A stretch of 64,000 nt of DNA, from positions 216,099 through 280,098 of the forward strand of contig CAVONS010000005.1 of the NCBI GenBank assembly GCA_963697345.1, read 5' to 3'. The notes beneath the pieces were generated by a model. That model saw only the letters and a list, made by a program, of their open reading frames with translations, was not told the DNA's origin and ran no database searches. Positions 33,379-42,158 of this stretch are shown in pieces. Position 1 is the first letter of the stretch. Every line of letters starts with the position of its first letter. Both the position numbers and the translations under genes were made by a program. The stretch comes from Prado023 sp963697345 (GTDB lineage Bacteria; Actinomycetota; Actinomycetes; S36-B12; CAIYMF01).

Positions 33379-34151
33379 CGGGTCGCACCACCAGTGCGAG
33401 GTGCGGCCATCGCCGACTGCTCCTCGGCATACGCCGGCAGGGTGGCCCATCGGGAGGGCGGCCACATGATGACCTCCGCGGTCCCCACCACGTTCTCGAC
33501 CGGGACCGTGCCGTCGTCGATGTCGAGATGGAAGCGCGAGTCGGCGGAATCGTTGCGGTGGTCACCCATGACGAACAACCGCCCTTCGGGGACCTCGACA
33601 CGGAACTCCACCTGATCGGTGGAGCCGCCCGGGTAGATGTAGGGCTCGTCCAGAGGTTCACCGTTGCGGATGATCTGGCCCTTCGGGGTACAGCACTCGA
33701 GGGTGTCCCCACCCACGCCGATCACACGCTTGACCAGGTCGTCGCCACTCGTGGAGGGCAGCACGCCCACGAACGCCGCGGCCCGTCCGAGGGCACCACG
33801 CAATCCCCGTTCAGGCGCTGTGTCGGCCAGCCAGTCCGCCGGGTCCTTGAACACCACGACATCGCCACGGCCAGGCTCTGATGAGGGCTTCCAGACGAGG
33901 ATGCGATCACCCCTCACGAGTGTCTCCTCCATCGACCCACTGGGCACCCAGAACGCCTGCAGAAGGAACGTGCGCACCACAGCGGAGATGACCAGGGCAG
34001 TGACCACCACGATGGCGACCTCGCGCACGCCGTGCCAGAAGCTCGAGGACCCCGACCTCGTGCGCTCCGCTGAACCTGCCGGGGACGCACCATCGGGGCC
34101 GACCTCCCCGTCACCCCCAAGCGGATCCCTGGGATCCACCGGTTCACTCAT
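33375..34151 (-). CDS. lepB: Signal peptidase I, copy 2
   Basis: A type I signal peptidase of 258 residues that releases exported proteins from their signal peptides at the outer face of the membrane. A disordered N-terminus of about 40 residues precedes one transmembrane segment (about 44-62); the catalytic Ser73 (PSGSMEETL) and Lys141 (LVKRVIGVGGD) follow, with box E MGDHRNDSADSR. The ATG at 34151 lies 8 bases inside the preceding lepB. It is the longer of two tandem paralogues between rplS and rnhB. Confidence 0.93.
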   Translation of the reverse strand: MSEPVDPRDPLGGDGEVGPDGASPAGSAERTRSGSSSFWHGVREVAIVVVTALVISAVVRTFLLQAFWVPSGSMEETLVRGDRILVWKPSSEPGRGDVVVFKDPADWLADTAPERGLRGALGRAAAFVGVLPSTSGDDLVKRVIGVGGDTLECCTPKGQIIRNGEPLDEPYIYPGGSTDQVEFRVEVPEGRLFVMGDHRNDSADSRFHLDIDDGTVPVENVVGTAEVIMWPPSRWATLPAYAEEQSAMAAPRTGGATR

Positions 34152-34737
34152 CAGGCCCCTCCAGACGGCGCATCGATCCCGGGGGCCAGACGACCGCCTC
34201 GACAGGACCAATGATGCGTGATGCCGGAACATTGCCCCCACCCGGATCGCCGAGATGGGCCCGCGAGTCCGCCGATCCAGCACGGTTGTCACCCAGCAGC
34301 CAGTAGTGATCCGGCTTGACCACCACGTCGAACTCCTGCTGGTCACTGGACGCCCCGTCAAGATAGGGCTCGACCAGTGGTTCGCCGTTGCGCATCAGCA
34401 GCCCCTCGACGGTGCAGCACGCGATGCGATCGCCTCCCACCCCGACGACCCGCTTGACGAACACCGACCCGGCAGGGTCGCGGGCATCGGCCCACAGGTC
34501 TGCGGCGTCGAAGACCACGACCGTGCCCCGCGGAACGTCCCAGCGGTCGGAGCCCGCCTTGACGACCAGGACCCGCTCGCCGGGGGCCAGCGTCGGGTCC
34601 ATCGAGTCGGACTGGACGGCCCGCACCTCGGCGACCGTGCTGTTCACGATGAGGACGGCCGCCACCGAGGCCACAGCAACGAGGGCCCCCGCACGGATGA
34701 TCCGGCGGGGGCCCTCGATGGCAGTCACATGGGGCAA
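34144..34737 (-). CDS. lepB: Signal peptidase I, copy 1
   Basis: A shorter signal peptidase I (197 residues from the TTG at 34737). One N-terminal membrane segment (about 14-32) is followed by the catalytic Ser45 (SDSMDPTL), Lys95 (VKRVVGVGGD) and the LLGDNRAGSADSR box. The start is unclear: TTG at 34737 or GTG at 34728, neither with a clear ribosome site; both begin within fifteen bases of the rplS stop, so coupled translation is likely. Its 3' end overlaps the second signal peptidase by 8 bases. Paralogues of this kind differ in preprotein preference in streptomycetes; specificity here is not known. Confidence 0.9.
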   Translation of the reverse strand: MPHVTAIEGPRRIIRAGALVAVASVAAVLIVNSTVAEVRAVQSDSMDPTLAPGERVLVVKAGSDRWDVPRGTVVVFDAADLWADARDPAGSVFVKRVVGVGGDRIACCTVEGLLMRNGEPLVEPYLDGASSDQQEFDVVVKPDHYWLLGDNRAGSADSRAHLGDPGGGNVPASRIIGPVEAVVWPPGSMRRLEGPDE

Positions 34738-34742
34738 GGTGC

Positions 34743-35090
34743 TCAGACGTCGCGCTTCTCGCGGATCTTCGCCTTCTTGCCACGCAGCTCGCGCAGGTAG
34801 TACAGCTTGGCGCGGCGGACATCACCGCGGGTCACGACCTCGATCCTGTCGATGATCGGGGTGTGCACCGGGAAGGTCCGCTCAACGCCGGTGCCGAAGC
34901 TGACCTTGCGGACCGTGAAGGTCTCCTGCAGGCCACCACCATGGCGCCGGATGACCACACCCTGGAAGACCTGGATGCGGGAGCGGTTGCCCTCGACGAC
35001 GTTCACGTGGACCTTCACCGTGTCGCCGGGACGGAAGTCGGGGATGTCGGAGCGCAACGAGGCTGCGTCGACGGAATCAAGCGTTTTCAT
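34743..35090 (-). CDS. rplS: 50S ribosomal protein L19
   Basis: Ribosomal protein at the 30S-50S interface, 115 residues, standard length. The GDTVKVHVNVVEGNRSRIQVFQG and VERTFPVHTPIIDRIEV signatures are present, followed by the basic C-terminus. ATG at 35090 with GGAAGCGATC upstream. The 143-base region before it, after trmD, carries three complementary 7-base arms (see the separate entry). Confidence 0.96.
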   Translation of the reverse strand: MKTLDSVDAASLRSDIPDFRPGDTVKVHVNVVEGNRSRIQVFQGVVIRRHGGGLQETFTVRKVSFGTGVERTFPVHTPIIDRIEVVTRGDVRRAKLYYLRELRGKKAKIREKRDV

Positions 35091-35108
35091 GATCGCTTCC
35101 TGGCGGGA

Positions 35109-35211
35109 GCCACAGGTCGCCCGCAGATGTGGGTCATTGGGGTGCTGGCGTGTGGTTCACGACTCCCCTGTGGCGGCGGCGCGAGACGACAGCCCCCCAA
35201 GTCTGCCACAG
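35109..35211 (-). promoter_or_regulatory. Three-armed leader upstream of rplS
   Basis: On the minus strand the order is CTGTGGC (35211-35205), GCCACAG (35174-35168), CTGTGGC (35115-35109), then the rplS start 18 bases later. The middle arm can pair exactly with either outer arm, so two exclusive hairpins are possible. This is the geometry of an attenuator or ribosomal-protein leader; the last hairpin would lie close to the ribosome site. Function is inferred. Confidence 0.4.
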
Positions 35212-35233
35212 CATGGGCGGGGCTACGAAATGC

Positions 35234-35956
35234 TCAGGTCAACAGGTCGGGGCGCATGACCTGGGTCCGGTCCCGGGCCTGCTGGTGGCGCCAGGCCTCA
35301 ACAGCGGCGTGGTCACCGGAGGTGAGGACCTCGGGTACGGCCAGGTCCTCCCAGATCGGCGGCCTCGTGTAGACCGGGCCCTCCAGCAGGTTCGCCATGC
35401 CTCCGGGTGCGAACGAGTCGTCGGCATGGCTGGCCTCATTGCCCAGGACACCGGGGATGAGCCGCCCCACTGCCTCCACCATCACGAGCACCGCGGCCTC
35501 GGCGCCAGCCAGGACGTAGTCCCCGATCGAGACCTCCTCGACCTCGACGGGCAGCCCGCCGGCCTGCAGCGTGCGCGCCCAAGGCACCACCCGGGCGTCG
35601 ATGCCCTCATAGCGCCCGCACGCGAAGACGAGTCTGGGGTCGTGGGCCCACTCGTCAGCCATCGGCTGCGTGAAGCGCCTGCCGCTGGGCGTCGGGATCA
35701 CGATCCGTACCGGTTCCGCAGGATTGCCGGCCGCCAGGACGGCCCGTAGGGCCGCACCCCACGGCTCGGGCTTCATGACCATGCCCGGGCCACCCCCGTA
35801 CGGCGCGTCATCAACCGTCCGGTGCCGATCGTGGGTGAACTCACGCAGGTCGTGCACCTCGAGGTCGATGAGTCCCTCTGCGATCGCCCGACCGACCAGC
35901 GACAGGTGCAGCGGCGCCAGGTACTCCCCGAAGATGCTGACCACGTCGATGCGCAT
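35234..35956 (-). CDS. trmD: tRNA (guanine37-N1)-methyltransferase
   Basis: SPOUT-class methyltransferase (240 residues) that methylates G37 of tRNAs to prevent frameshifting. Typical motifs are DDAPYGGGPGMVMKPEP, LVFACGRYEGIDARV and EVSIGDYVLAGAEAA of the trefoil-knot cofactor site. ATG at 35956 overlaps the rimM stop (TGATG). Standard member of the rpsP-rimM-trmD-rplS operon. Confidence 0.96.
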   Translation of the reverse strand: MRIDVVSIFGEYLAPLHLSLVGRAIAEGLIDLEVHDLREFTHDRHRTVDDAPYGGGPGMVMKPEPWGAALRAVLAAGNPAEPVRIVIPTPSGRRFTQPMADEWAHDPRLVFACGRYEGIDARVVPWARTLQAGGLPVEVEEVSIGDYVLAGAEAAVLVMVEAVGRLIPGVLGNEASHADDSFAPGGMANLLEGPVYTRPPIWEDLAVPEVLTSGDHAAVEAWRHQQARDRTQVMRPDLLT

Positions 35957-36468
35957 CAGGCGAGCTCCGCCAGGCCCTCGGGCAGGTCGACGACTATGAA
36001 GCCTCCGTCGAGGTCGACCTCGGGGACGATCTGGTGCACGAACGGGACAAGGAGCTCTGCGCCGTCGGGTCGCGCCACGGCCAACACATCCTGGCCGGGC
36101 AGATGCAGCACCTCACGGATCTCGCCCAGCTGGGCGCCGTCGGCCCGCCTGACCGCCAGTCCCACCAGGGCCAGGTCGTGGTACTCATCCTCGTCGGACT
36201 CGGTGAGATCGACGTCAGCCTCGAGGATCGCACCGCGCAGCGCCTCTGCTGCAGTGCGGTCCGCCACACCCTCGATCGTCAGGATCAGCCGCGCGTTCTG
36301 CCAACGGTGCCCGACCACGGTGACCTGCTCGGGCAGTCCCGCGCGCCCCGACAGGGACACGACGGCCCCCGCGGAGAACCTCTCCTCGGGGGCGTCGGTG
36401 CGTACTTCGACGGTGACCTCACCGCGGATGCCCTGGGCCCGGCCGATCCGGCCGACCACCACGCGCAT
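35956..36468 (-). CDS. rimM: Ribosome maturation factor RimM
   Basis: A 170-residue 30S assembly factor that binds S19 and helps 16S rRNA processing. The N-terminal RimM barrel begins VVVGRIGRAQGIRGEVTV; the C-terminal PRC-barrel includes DLPEGLAELA at the end. ATG at 36468 overlaps the khpA stop and its own stop overlaps trmD, so the three are translationally coupled. Confidence 0.95.
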   Translation of the reverse strand: MRVVVGRIGRAQGIRGEVTVEVRTDAPEERFSAGAVVSLSGRAGLPEQVTVVGHRWQNARLILTIEGVADRTAAEALRGAILEADVDLTESDEDEYHDLALVGLAVRRADGAQLGEIREVLHLPGQDVLAVARPDGAELLVPFVHQIVPEVDLDGGFIVVDLPEGLAELA

Positions 36469-36734
36469 CAGCGCTCGTCGGCGTCCAGGAAGTCCACGCG
36501 CACCGGGTGGCCACCGGAGATCGCGCTGACCACGGTGCGGATGGCCGTGGCGGTGCGCCCACCGCGACCGATCACACGACCGATGTCCTCGGGATTGACG
36601 CGAACCTGGAAGGTGCGCCCGCTCTCACCGCGAGGGCCGCGGCGGCCGTTGCGCACCCGGACGCTGACGTCCTCAGGGTGCTCCACGATTCCAGTGACGA
36701 GGTGCTCGAGGGAGTCTTCGATGACCGTGCTCAT
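36468..36734 (-). CDS. khpA: KH-domain RNA-binding protein KhpA
   Basis: A small (88-residue) single-KH protein. The GRVIGRGGRTATAIRTVV segment is the KH GxxG loop region. Such proteins bind many RNAs and influence cell division and translation in Gram-positive bacteria, often with a KhpB partner that is not in this window. ATG at 36734 overlaps the rpsP stop (ATGA). A conserved member of the operon between rpsP and rimM. Confidence 0.92.
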   Translation of the reverse strand: MSTVIEDSLEHLVTGIVEHPEDVSVRVRNGRRGPRGESGRTFQVRVNPEDIGRVIGRGGRTATAIRTVVSAISGGHPVRVDFLDADER

Positions 36735-37342
36735 GCCGAGGGGGTCTCCTCGGCGGTGTCGGCGACGACCTCAGCAGAGGTAGCCTCCGGCGCGGCCTCG
36801 GCAGCCGCCTTCTCCGCCTTGCGCTCCTCGAGGGCGTGCTCCACATCCTCGACCTTCTCAGCCACGACGGCCTTGATCTCCTCGACCTTCTCGCCGACGA
36901 ACTCCTTGACCTCCTCAGCCTTCTCCTCGAGGTTCGCACCGGCCGCAGCAGCGGCCTCCTTCAGGCTGGGGGCCTTCGCCTTGGGGGCCTTGCCGGCCTC
37001 CTCCGCGGACCTCACGGCATCCTCGAAGGCAGCCTGCTTGTTGGCCTTGGGCTCGGCGACCCGCAGGGTGCCCTCGGCACCGGGGAGGCCCTTGAACTTC
37101 TGCCAGTCACCGGTCACCTTGAGGATGGCCAGGACGGGCTCGGTCGGCTGTGCGCCCACACCGAGCCAGTACTGGACGCGATCGGAGTCGACCTCGATCA
37201 GGCTGGGCTCACGTCGGGGCTGGTAGACCCCGATCTCCTCGATCGAGCGACCGCTGCGCGCGGTGCGCGAGTCAGCGATGACGATGCGGTACTGCGGGTT
37301 CTTCTTCTTGCCAAGGCGCTTGAGCTTGATCTTGACGGACAC
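36731..37342 (-). CDS. rpsP: 30S ribosomal protein S16 with long charged tail
   Basis: Small-subunit protein S16. The conserved core is residues 1 to about 85 (KIKLKRLGKKKNPQYRIVI, SGRSIEEIGVYQP, GAQPTEPV). The remaining 110 or so residues form a Lys/Glu/Ala-rich, helix-prone tail (KAEEVKEFVGEKVEEIKAVV), making the protein 203 residues where most bacteria have 80-160. Start is the GTG at 37342. The tail resembles the acidic tail of S2 encoded in the same window in composition, though not in sequence. Confidence 0.94.
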   Translation of the reverse strand: MSVKIKLKRLGKKKNPQYRIVIADSRTARSGRSIEEIGVYQPRREPSLIEVDSDRVQYWLGVGAQPTEPVLAILKVTGDWQKFKGLPGAEGTLRVAEPKANKQAAFEDAVRSAEEAGKAPKAKAPSLKEAAAAAGANLEEKAEEVKEFVGEKVEEIKAVVAEKVEDVEHALEERKAEKAAAEAAPEATSAEVVADTAEETPSA

Positions 37343-37531
37343 GTGTGTCGGTATCTCTTTCGGTTCTGGGGTGGATCCTCGGCCATGAGCATGGGGTTAC
37401 CCACGTTCGAGGAACGCATGGATCATGGGAGACCGACGGTTGAGAGGGACCGCGGCCACCATGGGACGAGCACATTGTGCCATCCCGGGCCCCGATTGCT
37501 CAAAGGGCGCGTGCCACCACGTCGGTCCGGG

Positions 37532-38767
37532 TCAGCCCACCGCGCACGACGCACTGTGCACAACGTCCCGCAGCGGTGCTGCCAGGTCACCCACCTCAGC
37601 CACCCGGACCTCCTCGAGACCCAACCAGCCGGCCATCTCGGACAGGCTCGCCGCGAGGGCTGCCACGGCATCCGAGGAGACGACGTCCTGCGCGTGGGCC
37701 GACTGCACCAGCAGCGTGCGCGAGGCTCGATCAGCCTTGAGGTCAACTCGGGCCACCAGCGCCTCGTCGTAGAGGAACGGAAGCACGTAGTAGCCGTGGA
37801 TCCGCTTGACCGCCGGCGTGTAGATCTCTATCCGGTAGCGCATCCCGAACAGCCGCTCGGTGCGTGGACGGAACCAGATCAAGGGGTCGAAGGGAGCCAG
37901 CAGCGCGGCCCCGGGAGCCCGCCGGGGAACCGTGAGGTCGGGCAGCGCGTAGCTCGTGGGCCATCCCGGGACGGCCACCTCGCGCAGTGCGCCCTGCGCG
38001 ACAAGGGCGTCGATCGCGGCGCGGGTGGCGGTCGTCGGCATCCGGAAGTAGTCGCCGAGGTCGGTCGTGGTCGCCACACCCATGGCGCGCGCGGCGATCA
38101 GCACCAACTCGCGGTGTGCCTCCTCGGGTGTGGGCGTCGGCGCCTCGAGCGCCGCCCGTGGCAGGACCGCCTCGGGGGCTGCGTAGCGCCGGCGGAACGA
38201 GCTGTCCCGGCCGGCCGAGGTGATCTCGCCAGCCCAGAAGAGGTACTCCAGCGCTCGCTTGACCGCCGACCAGTTCCAGCCCCAGTGCTCCTTGGGGCCG
38301 CGCTCCACGTGCGCGAACACCTCCTCGAGCTCAGTGGCAGTCATCGGCCCGCTGCCCCGGACCACATCGGCAACCTCGCGCACGAGATCGGGCTGCTCGC
38401 GCTGGATCCGGACCATCCCTGCCCAGGCATCGTCGTGGACCCGATCCATCCGCCATCGCATCAACCGGTGCATCCCCACCGGCAGCAACGTGGCCTCATG
38501 CCCCCAGTACTCGAACAGTGAGCGCGGGGCCTGGCCGGAACACGCATCCAGCAGGCCGCGGTCATACGGACCCAACCGGGCCATGTGCGGCAGGTACTGG
38601 GCTCGCGCGAGAACGTTGACCGAGTCGATCTGCACCGCTCCGATCCGTCGGACGGCGTCCCCGAGCTGGCGGGCGCCGACCGGTCCGGACGGTCGAGAGC
38701 GCCCGAAGCCCTGGGCGGTCAGGGCAACGCGCCGCGCGGCCTGCAGGCTGAGTCGGTCGCGTGGCAC
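37532..38767 (-). CDS. YcaQ-type winged-helix DNA glycosylase
   Basis: A 411-residue protein of the YcaQ group; the founding member excises bases from interstrand DNA crosslinks. The winged-helix array begins LSLQAARRVALTAQGF, and the motif IGAVQIDSVNVLARAQYLPHM around residues 42-62 matches the region holding the catalytic QxD/QxQ residues. A C-terminal winged domain contains LLAPFDPLIWFRPRTERLFG. Start is the GTG at 38767, 17 bases from the divergent PucR-type gene. A distant second member is encoded at 26499-27617. Confidence 0.85.
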   Translation of the reverse strand: MPRDRLSLQAARRVALTAQGFGRSRPSGPVGARQLGDAVRRIGAVQIDSVNVLARAQYLPHMARLGPYDRGLLDACSGQAPRSLFEYWGHEATLLPVGMHRLMRWRMDRVHDDAWAGMVRIQREQPDLVREVADVVRGSGPMTATELEEVFAHVERGPKEHWGWNWSAVKRALEYLFWAGEITSAGRDSSFRRRYAAPEAVLPRAALEAPTPTPEEAHRELVLIAARAMGVATTTDLGDYFRMPTTATRAAIDALVAQGALREVAVPGWPTSYALPDLTVPRRAPGAALLAPFDPLIWFRPRTERLFGMRYRIEIYTPAVKRIHGYYVLPFLYDEALVARVDLKADRASRTLLVQSAHAQDVVSSDAVAALAASLSEMAGWLGLEEVRVAEVGDLAAPLRDVVHSASCAVG

Positions 38768-38784
38768 GACGTGATCCTGCCACG

Positions 38785-39972
38785 ATGGGCGACGTGACCA
38801 CAGAGCACCCGATCGCCGAGGACGCGGCGGCTGTGCCGCCCCGCCGGCCGTGGGCTGCCGTTCCTGCTGCCCTCGCCGAGCCGCTGCGCTCTGCCCTACC
38901 GACTGCCACCGAGAGGGTCATCGACATCGTGACCCGCGATGTCCCGGCATACGCGGTCGACAACGAGGTGATCGCTGCCACGCTCCGCCGGGGCGTGGGC
39001 GTGGCACTGGGCCGCCAGATCGACCTCCTGGGCACCGACGAGGAGGCGCTGGGAGATGCCGCGGCCGTCTACGAGCAGATCGGCGCTGGGGAGTACCTGT
39101 CGGGTCGCGGGCTGGCCGACCTGCTGTCCGCGTACCAGATCGGTGCTCGCGCCGCCTGGCAGTCATTCAGCCGTGCCGGCGTGGCCGCGGGTGCATCCCC
39201 ACGAGAGGTGGCCCTTCTGGCCGAGGCCACGTTCGCCTACATCGATCAGCTCTCCGCAGCGTCCATCGCCGGATACACCCGCGCACAGGTCGCTGACGCC
39301 GGGCGGCTGGAGCAGCTGCGTTCAGAGCTCTTGGACCGACTCCTCGCGGGCGAGGCCGGCTCGGAACGCGTCGCCCAACTCGCCGGTGAGGTGCACTGGC
39401 CCCTGCCGGCGACGGTCGTGGCCCTCGTGCCGCGTGCCACTTCCCTGCCGGGGGTCGTCCCGGGAGGGCTCGTGGGGCGCACCGATCGAGGTTTGGTCGC
39501 TCTTGTGGCCGGCCCAGTGACGCCCGCATTCCGGCGCTGGCTGGAGCGTGCCGACCAGCCTGTGGCAGTCGGGCTGGAGGTGGCGCTGGCCGCGGCAGGG
39601 AGCTCGGAGATCCATGCGCGCAGCCTGCGTGACTCACCTGCCACCGGTTCCGTGCTCGCCGCGGACCACCTGCCCGCGCTGCTGATCCGTGCCGATCCTG
39701 CGCTGGGGGCGGCACTGCGCGCCCAGGTGCTGGCACCCTTCGACGAGCTTGCGCCGTCGCGTCGGGAACCCATGCTCGCGACTTTGCGAAGCTGGCTGTT
39801 GAACGGCGGGAACCGGGCCGCCGTCGGCGAGGCCCTGCATGTCCACCCGCAGACCGTCAGCTACCGGATGGACCGGGTGCGTGAGGTGCTCGGCGATCGC
39901 CTGGACGATCCGCAGGTTCGCTGGGAGCTCCTGCTCGCGCTGATGTCAGCTGAGCTCCCAGACAGCCGCTGA
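38785..39972 (+). CDS. PucR-family helix-turn-helix regulator
   Basis: A 395-residue regulator whose C-terminus (about 330-390) is the PucR/CdaR-type helix-turn-helix: MLATLRSWLLNGGNRAAVGEALHVHPQTVSYRMDRVREVLG. The N-terminal two thirds hold helical and GGDEF-like sensing regions with no recognisable ligand motif. The ATG at 38785 is chosen; a GTG three codons inside is possible, and neither has a ribosome site. It is divergent from the glycosylase gene and isolated from obvious target operons. PucR relatives regulate purine, sugar-acid or amino-acid genes; the target here is unknown. Confidence 0.8.
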   Translation: MGDVTTEHPIAEDAAAVPPRRPWAAVPAALAEPLRSALPTATERVIDIVTRDVPAYAVDNEVIAATLRRGVGVALGRQIDLLGTDEEALGDAAAVYEQIGAGEYLSGRGLADLLSAYQIGARAAWQSFSRAGVAAGASPREVALLAEATFAYIDQLSAASIAGYTRAQVADAGRLEQLRSELLDRLLAGEAGSERVAQLAGEVHWPLPATVVALVPRATSLPGVVPGGLVGRTDRGLVALVAGPVTPAFRRWLERADQPVAVGLEVALAAAGSSEIHARSLRDSPATGSVLAADHLPALLIRADPALGAALRAQVLAPFDELAPSRREPMLATLRSWLLNGGNRAAVGEALHVHPQTVSYRMDRVREVLGDRLDDPQVRWELLLALMSAELPDSR

Positions 39973-40039
39973 CCTCCCCGGCGCGTCGGCTGTCACTGCC
40001 AGATCGCCATCCGCTCAGGCAGCCCGACATGCCCTCGCC

Positions 40040-40543
40040 TCAGGGAGTGATGAGCCAGTGGTTCGCGATGAAGAACGCCCCCGGCCTGGCCATGAACTCG
40101 ATCTCCTGCTGCCCCTGCAGCGAGAACCCGACCGACCGGCACAGGGCGTTGGACGCGACGTTCGTGAAGGCCGTGAAGGCGTGCACGGTCCCCCATCGCC
40201 GCTCGACGCCGGCGCGTGCCAGGGTCTCGCGAACGGCTGCCGATGCCAGACCCTGGCCCTGGTACTCGGGCAGCACCATCCAGCCGATCTCCGACAGGTG
40301 CGTCCCGTCCACCTCGTGGGCCCAGACGACGACCGTCCCAGCGACCTGCCCCTCATCCAGCTCGATCATGAGGATCCATGACTCCCCGGAGCGCGCCGCG
40401 GCCACATCCCGCGGAACCTTCAGCAGGACATCCTCGCGGGGCTGAGGTCCGCCGAGCTCAGACATCATGACCGGGTCACAACGCATGCGCAGATAGGCAT
40501 CAGCGTCGCCGGGTTGGACGTCGCGGAGCCGGAAGGACCGCAC
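40040..40543 (-). CDS. GNAT family N-acetyltransferase
   Basis: A 167-residue acetyltransferase of the RimJ/RimL-like GNAT group. The acetyl-CoA-binding loop appears as VLPEYQGQGLASAAVRETL, followed by the conserved FTAFTNVASNALCRSVGF end. It starts at a GTG immediately after the ffh stop on the same strand. The substrate may be a protein N-terminus, an antibiotic or a small amine; nothing in the context decides it. Confidence 0.85.
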   Translation of the reverse strand: MRSFRLRDVQPGDADAYLRMRCDPVMMSELGGPQPREDVLLKVPRDVAAARSGESWILMIELDEGQVAGTVVVWAHEVDGTHLSEIGWMVLPEYQGQGLASAAVRETLARAGVERRWGTVHAFTAFTNVASNALCRSVGFSLQGQQEIEFMARPGAFFIANHWLITP

Positions 40544-40548
40544 TGCCC

Positions 40549-42150
40549 CTACTTGCCCAGCAGGTCCCTGAACGCCGGCGGGAGATCCTCCATCTTCTTC
40601 AAGGCCTCGGGATCCAGGGCACTCGGGTCGAACGCCGCCGGATCGAAGCCCTCGAAGCCCGTGGGCAGCCCGGCCGGCGCAGCTGCCGCCGCCGCCTCGT
40701 CCTGCGCGCGCTTGGCCGGGTTGCCCGATCGGCTCTTCTTGCCGCCGCGCTGGGGCTGCTGGGCACGGCCCTTGGCCTTCTTCGACCCACCCATCCCCGG
40801 CATCCCCGGCATCCCGGGAATGCCCCCGCCCGAGCGCATCTGACGCATCATCTTCTGCGCCTCGTTGAAGCGCTCGACCAGCCCGTTGACCTCGCTGACC
40901 TGAACGCCCGAACCGCGGGCGATACGGGTCCGACGGGACGCGTTGAGCAGCTTGACGTCGGCGCGCTCGGCCGGGGTCATCGACTGGATGATCGCCTGGA
41001 CGCGGTCGATCTCCTTCTCGTCCAGGTTGTCGATCTGGTCGCGGATCTCGCCCATGCCGGGCAGCATCCCCAGCAGCTTGCCCAGGTTCCCCATCTTGCG
41101 CAGGGCCTGCATCTGGGACAGGAAGTCATCCAGGGTGAAGTCCTCGCCGGCGAGGACCTTCCCGGCCATCTTCTCGGCCTCTTTGGAGTCGAACGCCTTC
41201 TCGGCCTGCTCGATCAGGGTCAGCACGTCACCCATGTCGAGGATCCGCGAGGCCATGCGGTCGGGGTGGAACAGCTCGAAGTCAGTCAGCTTCTCCCCGG
41301 TGGAGCCGAACATGATCGGCACACCGGTGACCGTCACCACCGAGAGCGCGGCACCACCACGGGCATCTCCGTCGAGCTTGGTCAGCACGACCCCGCTGAA
41401 TCCGACTCCCTCGTGGAAGGCCTGGGCGGTGGTCACCGCGTCCTGGCCGATCATGGCGTCGACGACCAGCAGCGTCTCGTCGGGCTGAACGGCGTCGCGC
41501 ACCTGGCGCAGCTGCTCCATCAGGGCCTGGTCGATCGCCAGGCGCCCGGCGGTGTCGACGATCACGACGTCGTGCTGGGTCATCCGCGCGATCTCCACGC
41601 CCTCACGCGCGACCTCGACCGGGTCACCCCACGTGGTCTCGGGGTTGGCTCCCGTGTTGCCCGGGGAGGGTGCGAAGACAGGTGCCCCGGCACGCTCGGC
41701 CACCACGGACAGCTGGTCGACGGCATTCGGCCGCTGGAGGTCGGCCGCCACGAGCAGGGGCGTGTGGCCCTGCTCCTTGAGGTACACAGCCAACTTGCCG
41801 GCCAGGGTGGTCTTGCCCGAGCCCTGCAGGCCCGCGAGCAGGATGACCGTCGGCGGGGTCTTGGCCAGCTGCATGCGCCGCGTCTGGCCACCGAGCAGCT
41901 CGATGAGCTCCTCATGGACGATCTTGACGACCTGCTGTGCCGGGTTCAGCGCCCCGGAGACCTCAGCGCCGATCGCGCGCGCACGGATCCTGTCGGTGAA
42001 GTGGCGCACCGCCGGCAGGGCCACGTCGGCCTCGAGCAGGGCGACCCGGATCTCGCGGATCGTGTCGTTGATGTCGGACTCGGACAGCCGGCCCTTGCCG
42101 CGCAGACCCTTGAAGGTCGCGGACAGCCGGTCGGAGAGGGATGCGAACAC
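40549..42150 (-). CDS. ffh: Signal recognition particle protein Ffh
   Basis: The SRP GTPase (533 residues) that targets nascent membrane proteins to FtsY. The N domain (about 1-90), G domain with GLQGSGKTTLAGKLA, DTAGRLA and TKLDGDARGG, and the Met-rich M domain (about 330-450, with GSGVQVSEVN and MMRQMRSGGG) are in order. A Gly/Pro/Met-rich and basic low-complexity tail of about 80 residues follows. Start is the GTG at 42150, at the expected transcription start of a TAGAAT -10 element, so the mRNA is probably leaderless. Confidence 0.96.
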   Translation of the reverse strand: MFASLSDRLSATFKGLRGKGRLSESDINDTIREIRVALLEADVALPAVRHFTDRIRARAIGAEVSGALNPAQQVVKIVHEELIELLGGQTRRMQLAKTPPTVILLAGLQGSGKTTLAGKLAVYLKEQGHTPLLVAADLQRPNAVDQLSVVAERAGAPVFAPSPGNTGANPETTWGDPVEVAREGVEIARMTQHDVVIVDTAGRLAIDQALMEQLRQVRDAVQPDETLLVVDAMIGQDAVTTAQAFHEGVGFSGVVLTKLDGDARGGAALSVVTVTGVPIMFGSTGEKLTDFELFHPDRMASRILDMGDVLTLIEQAEKAFDSKEAEKMAGKVLAGEDFTLDDFLSQMQALRKMGNLGKLLGMLPGMGEIRDQIDNLDEKEIDRVQAIIQSMTPAERADVKLLNASRRTRIARGSGVQVSEVNGLVERFNEAQKMMRQMRSGGGIPGMPGMPGMGGSKKAKGRAQQPQRGGKKSRSGNPAKRAQDEAAAAAAPAGLPTGFEGFDPAAFDPSALDPEALKKMEDLPPAFRDLLGK

Positions 42151-42158
42151 GAGACATG

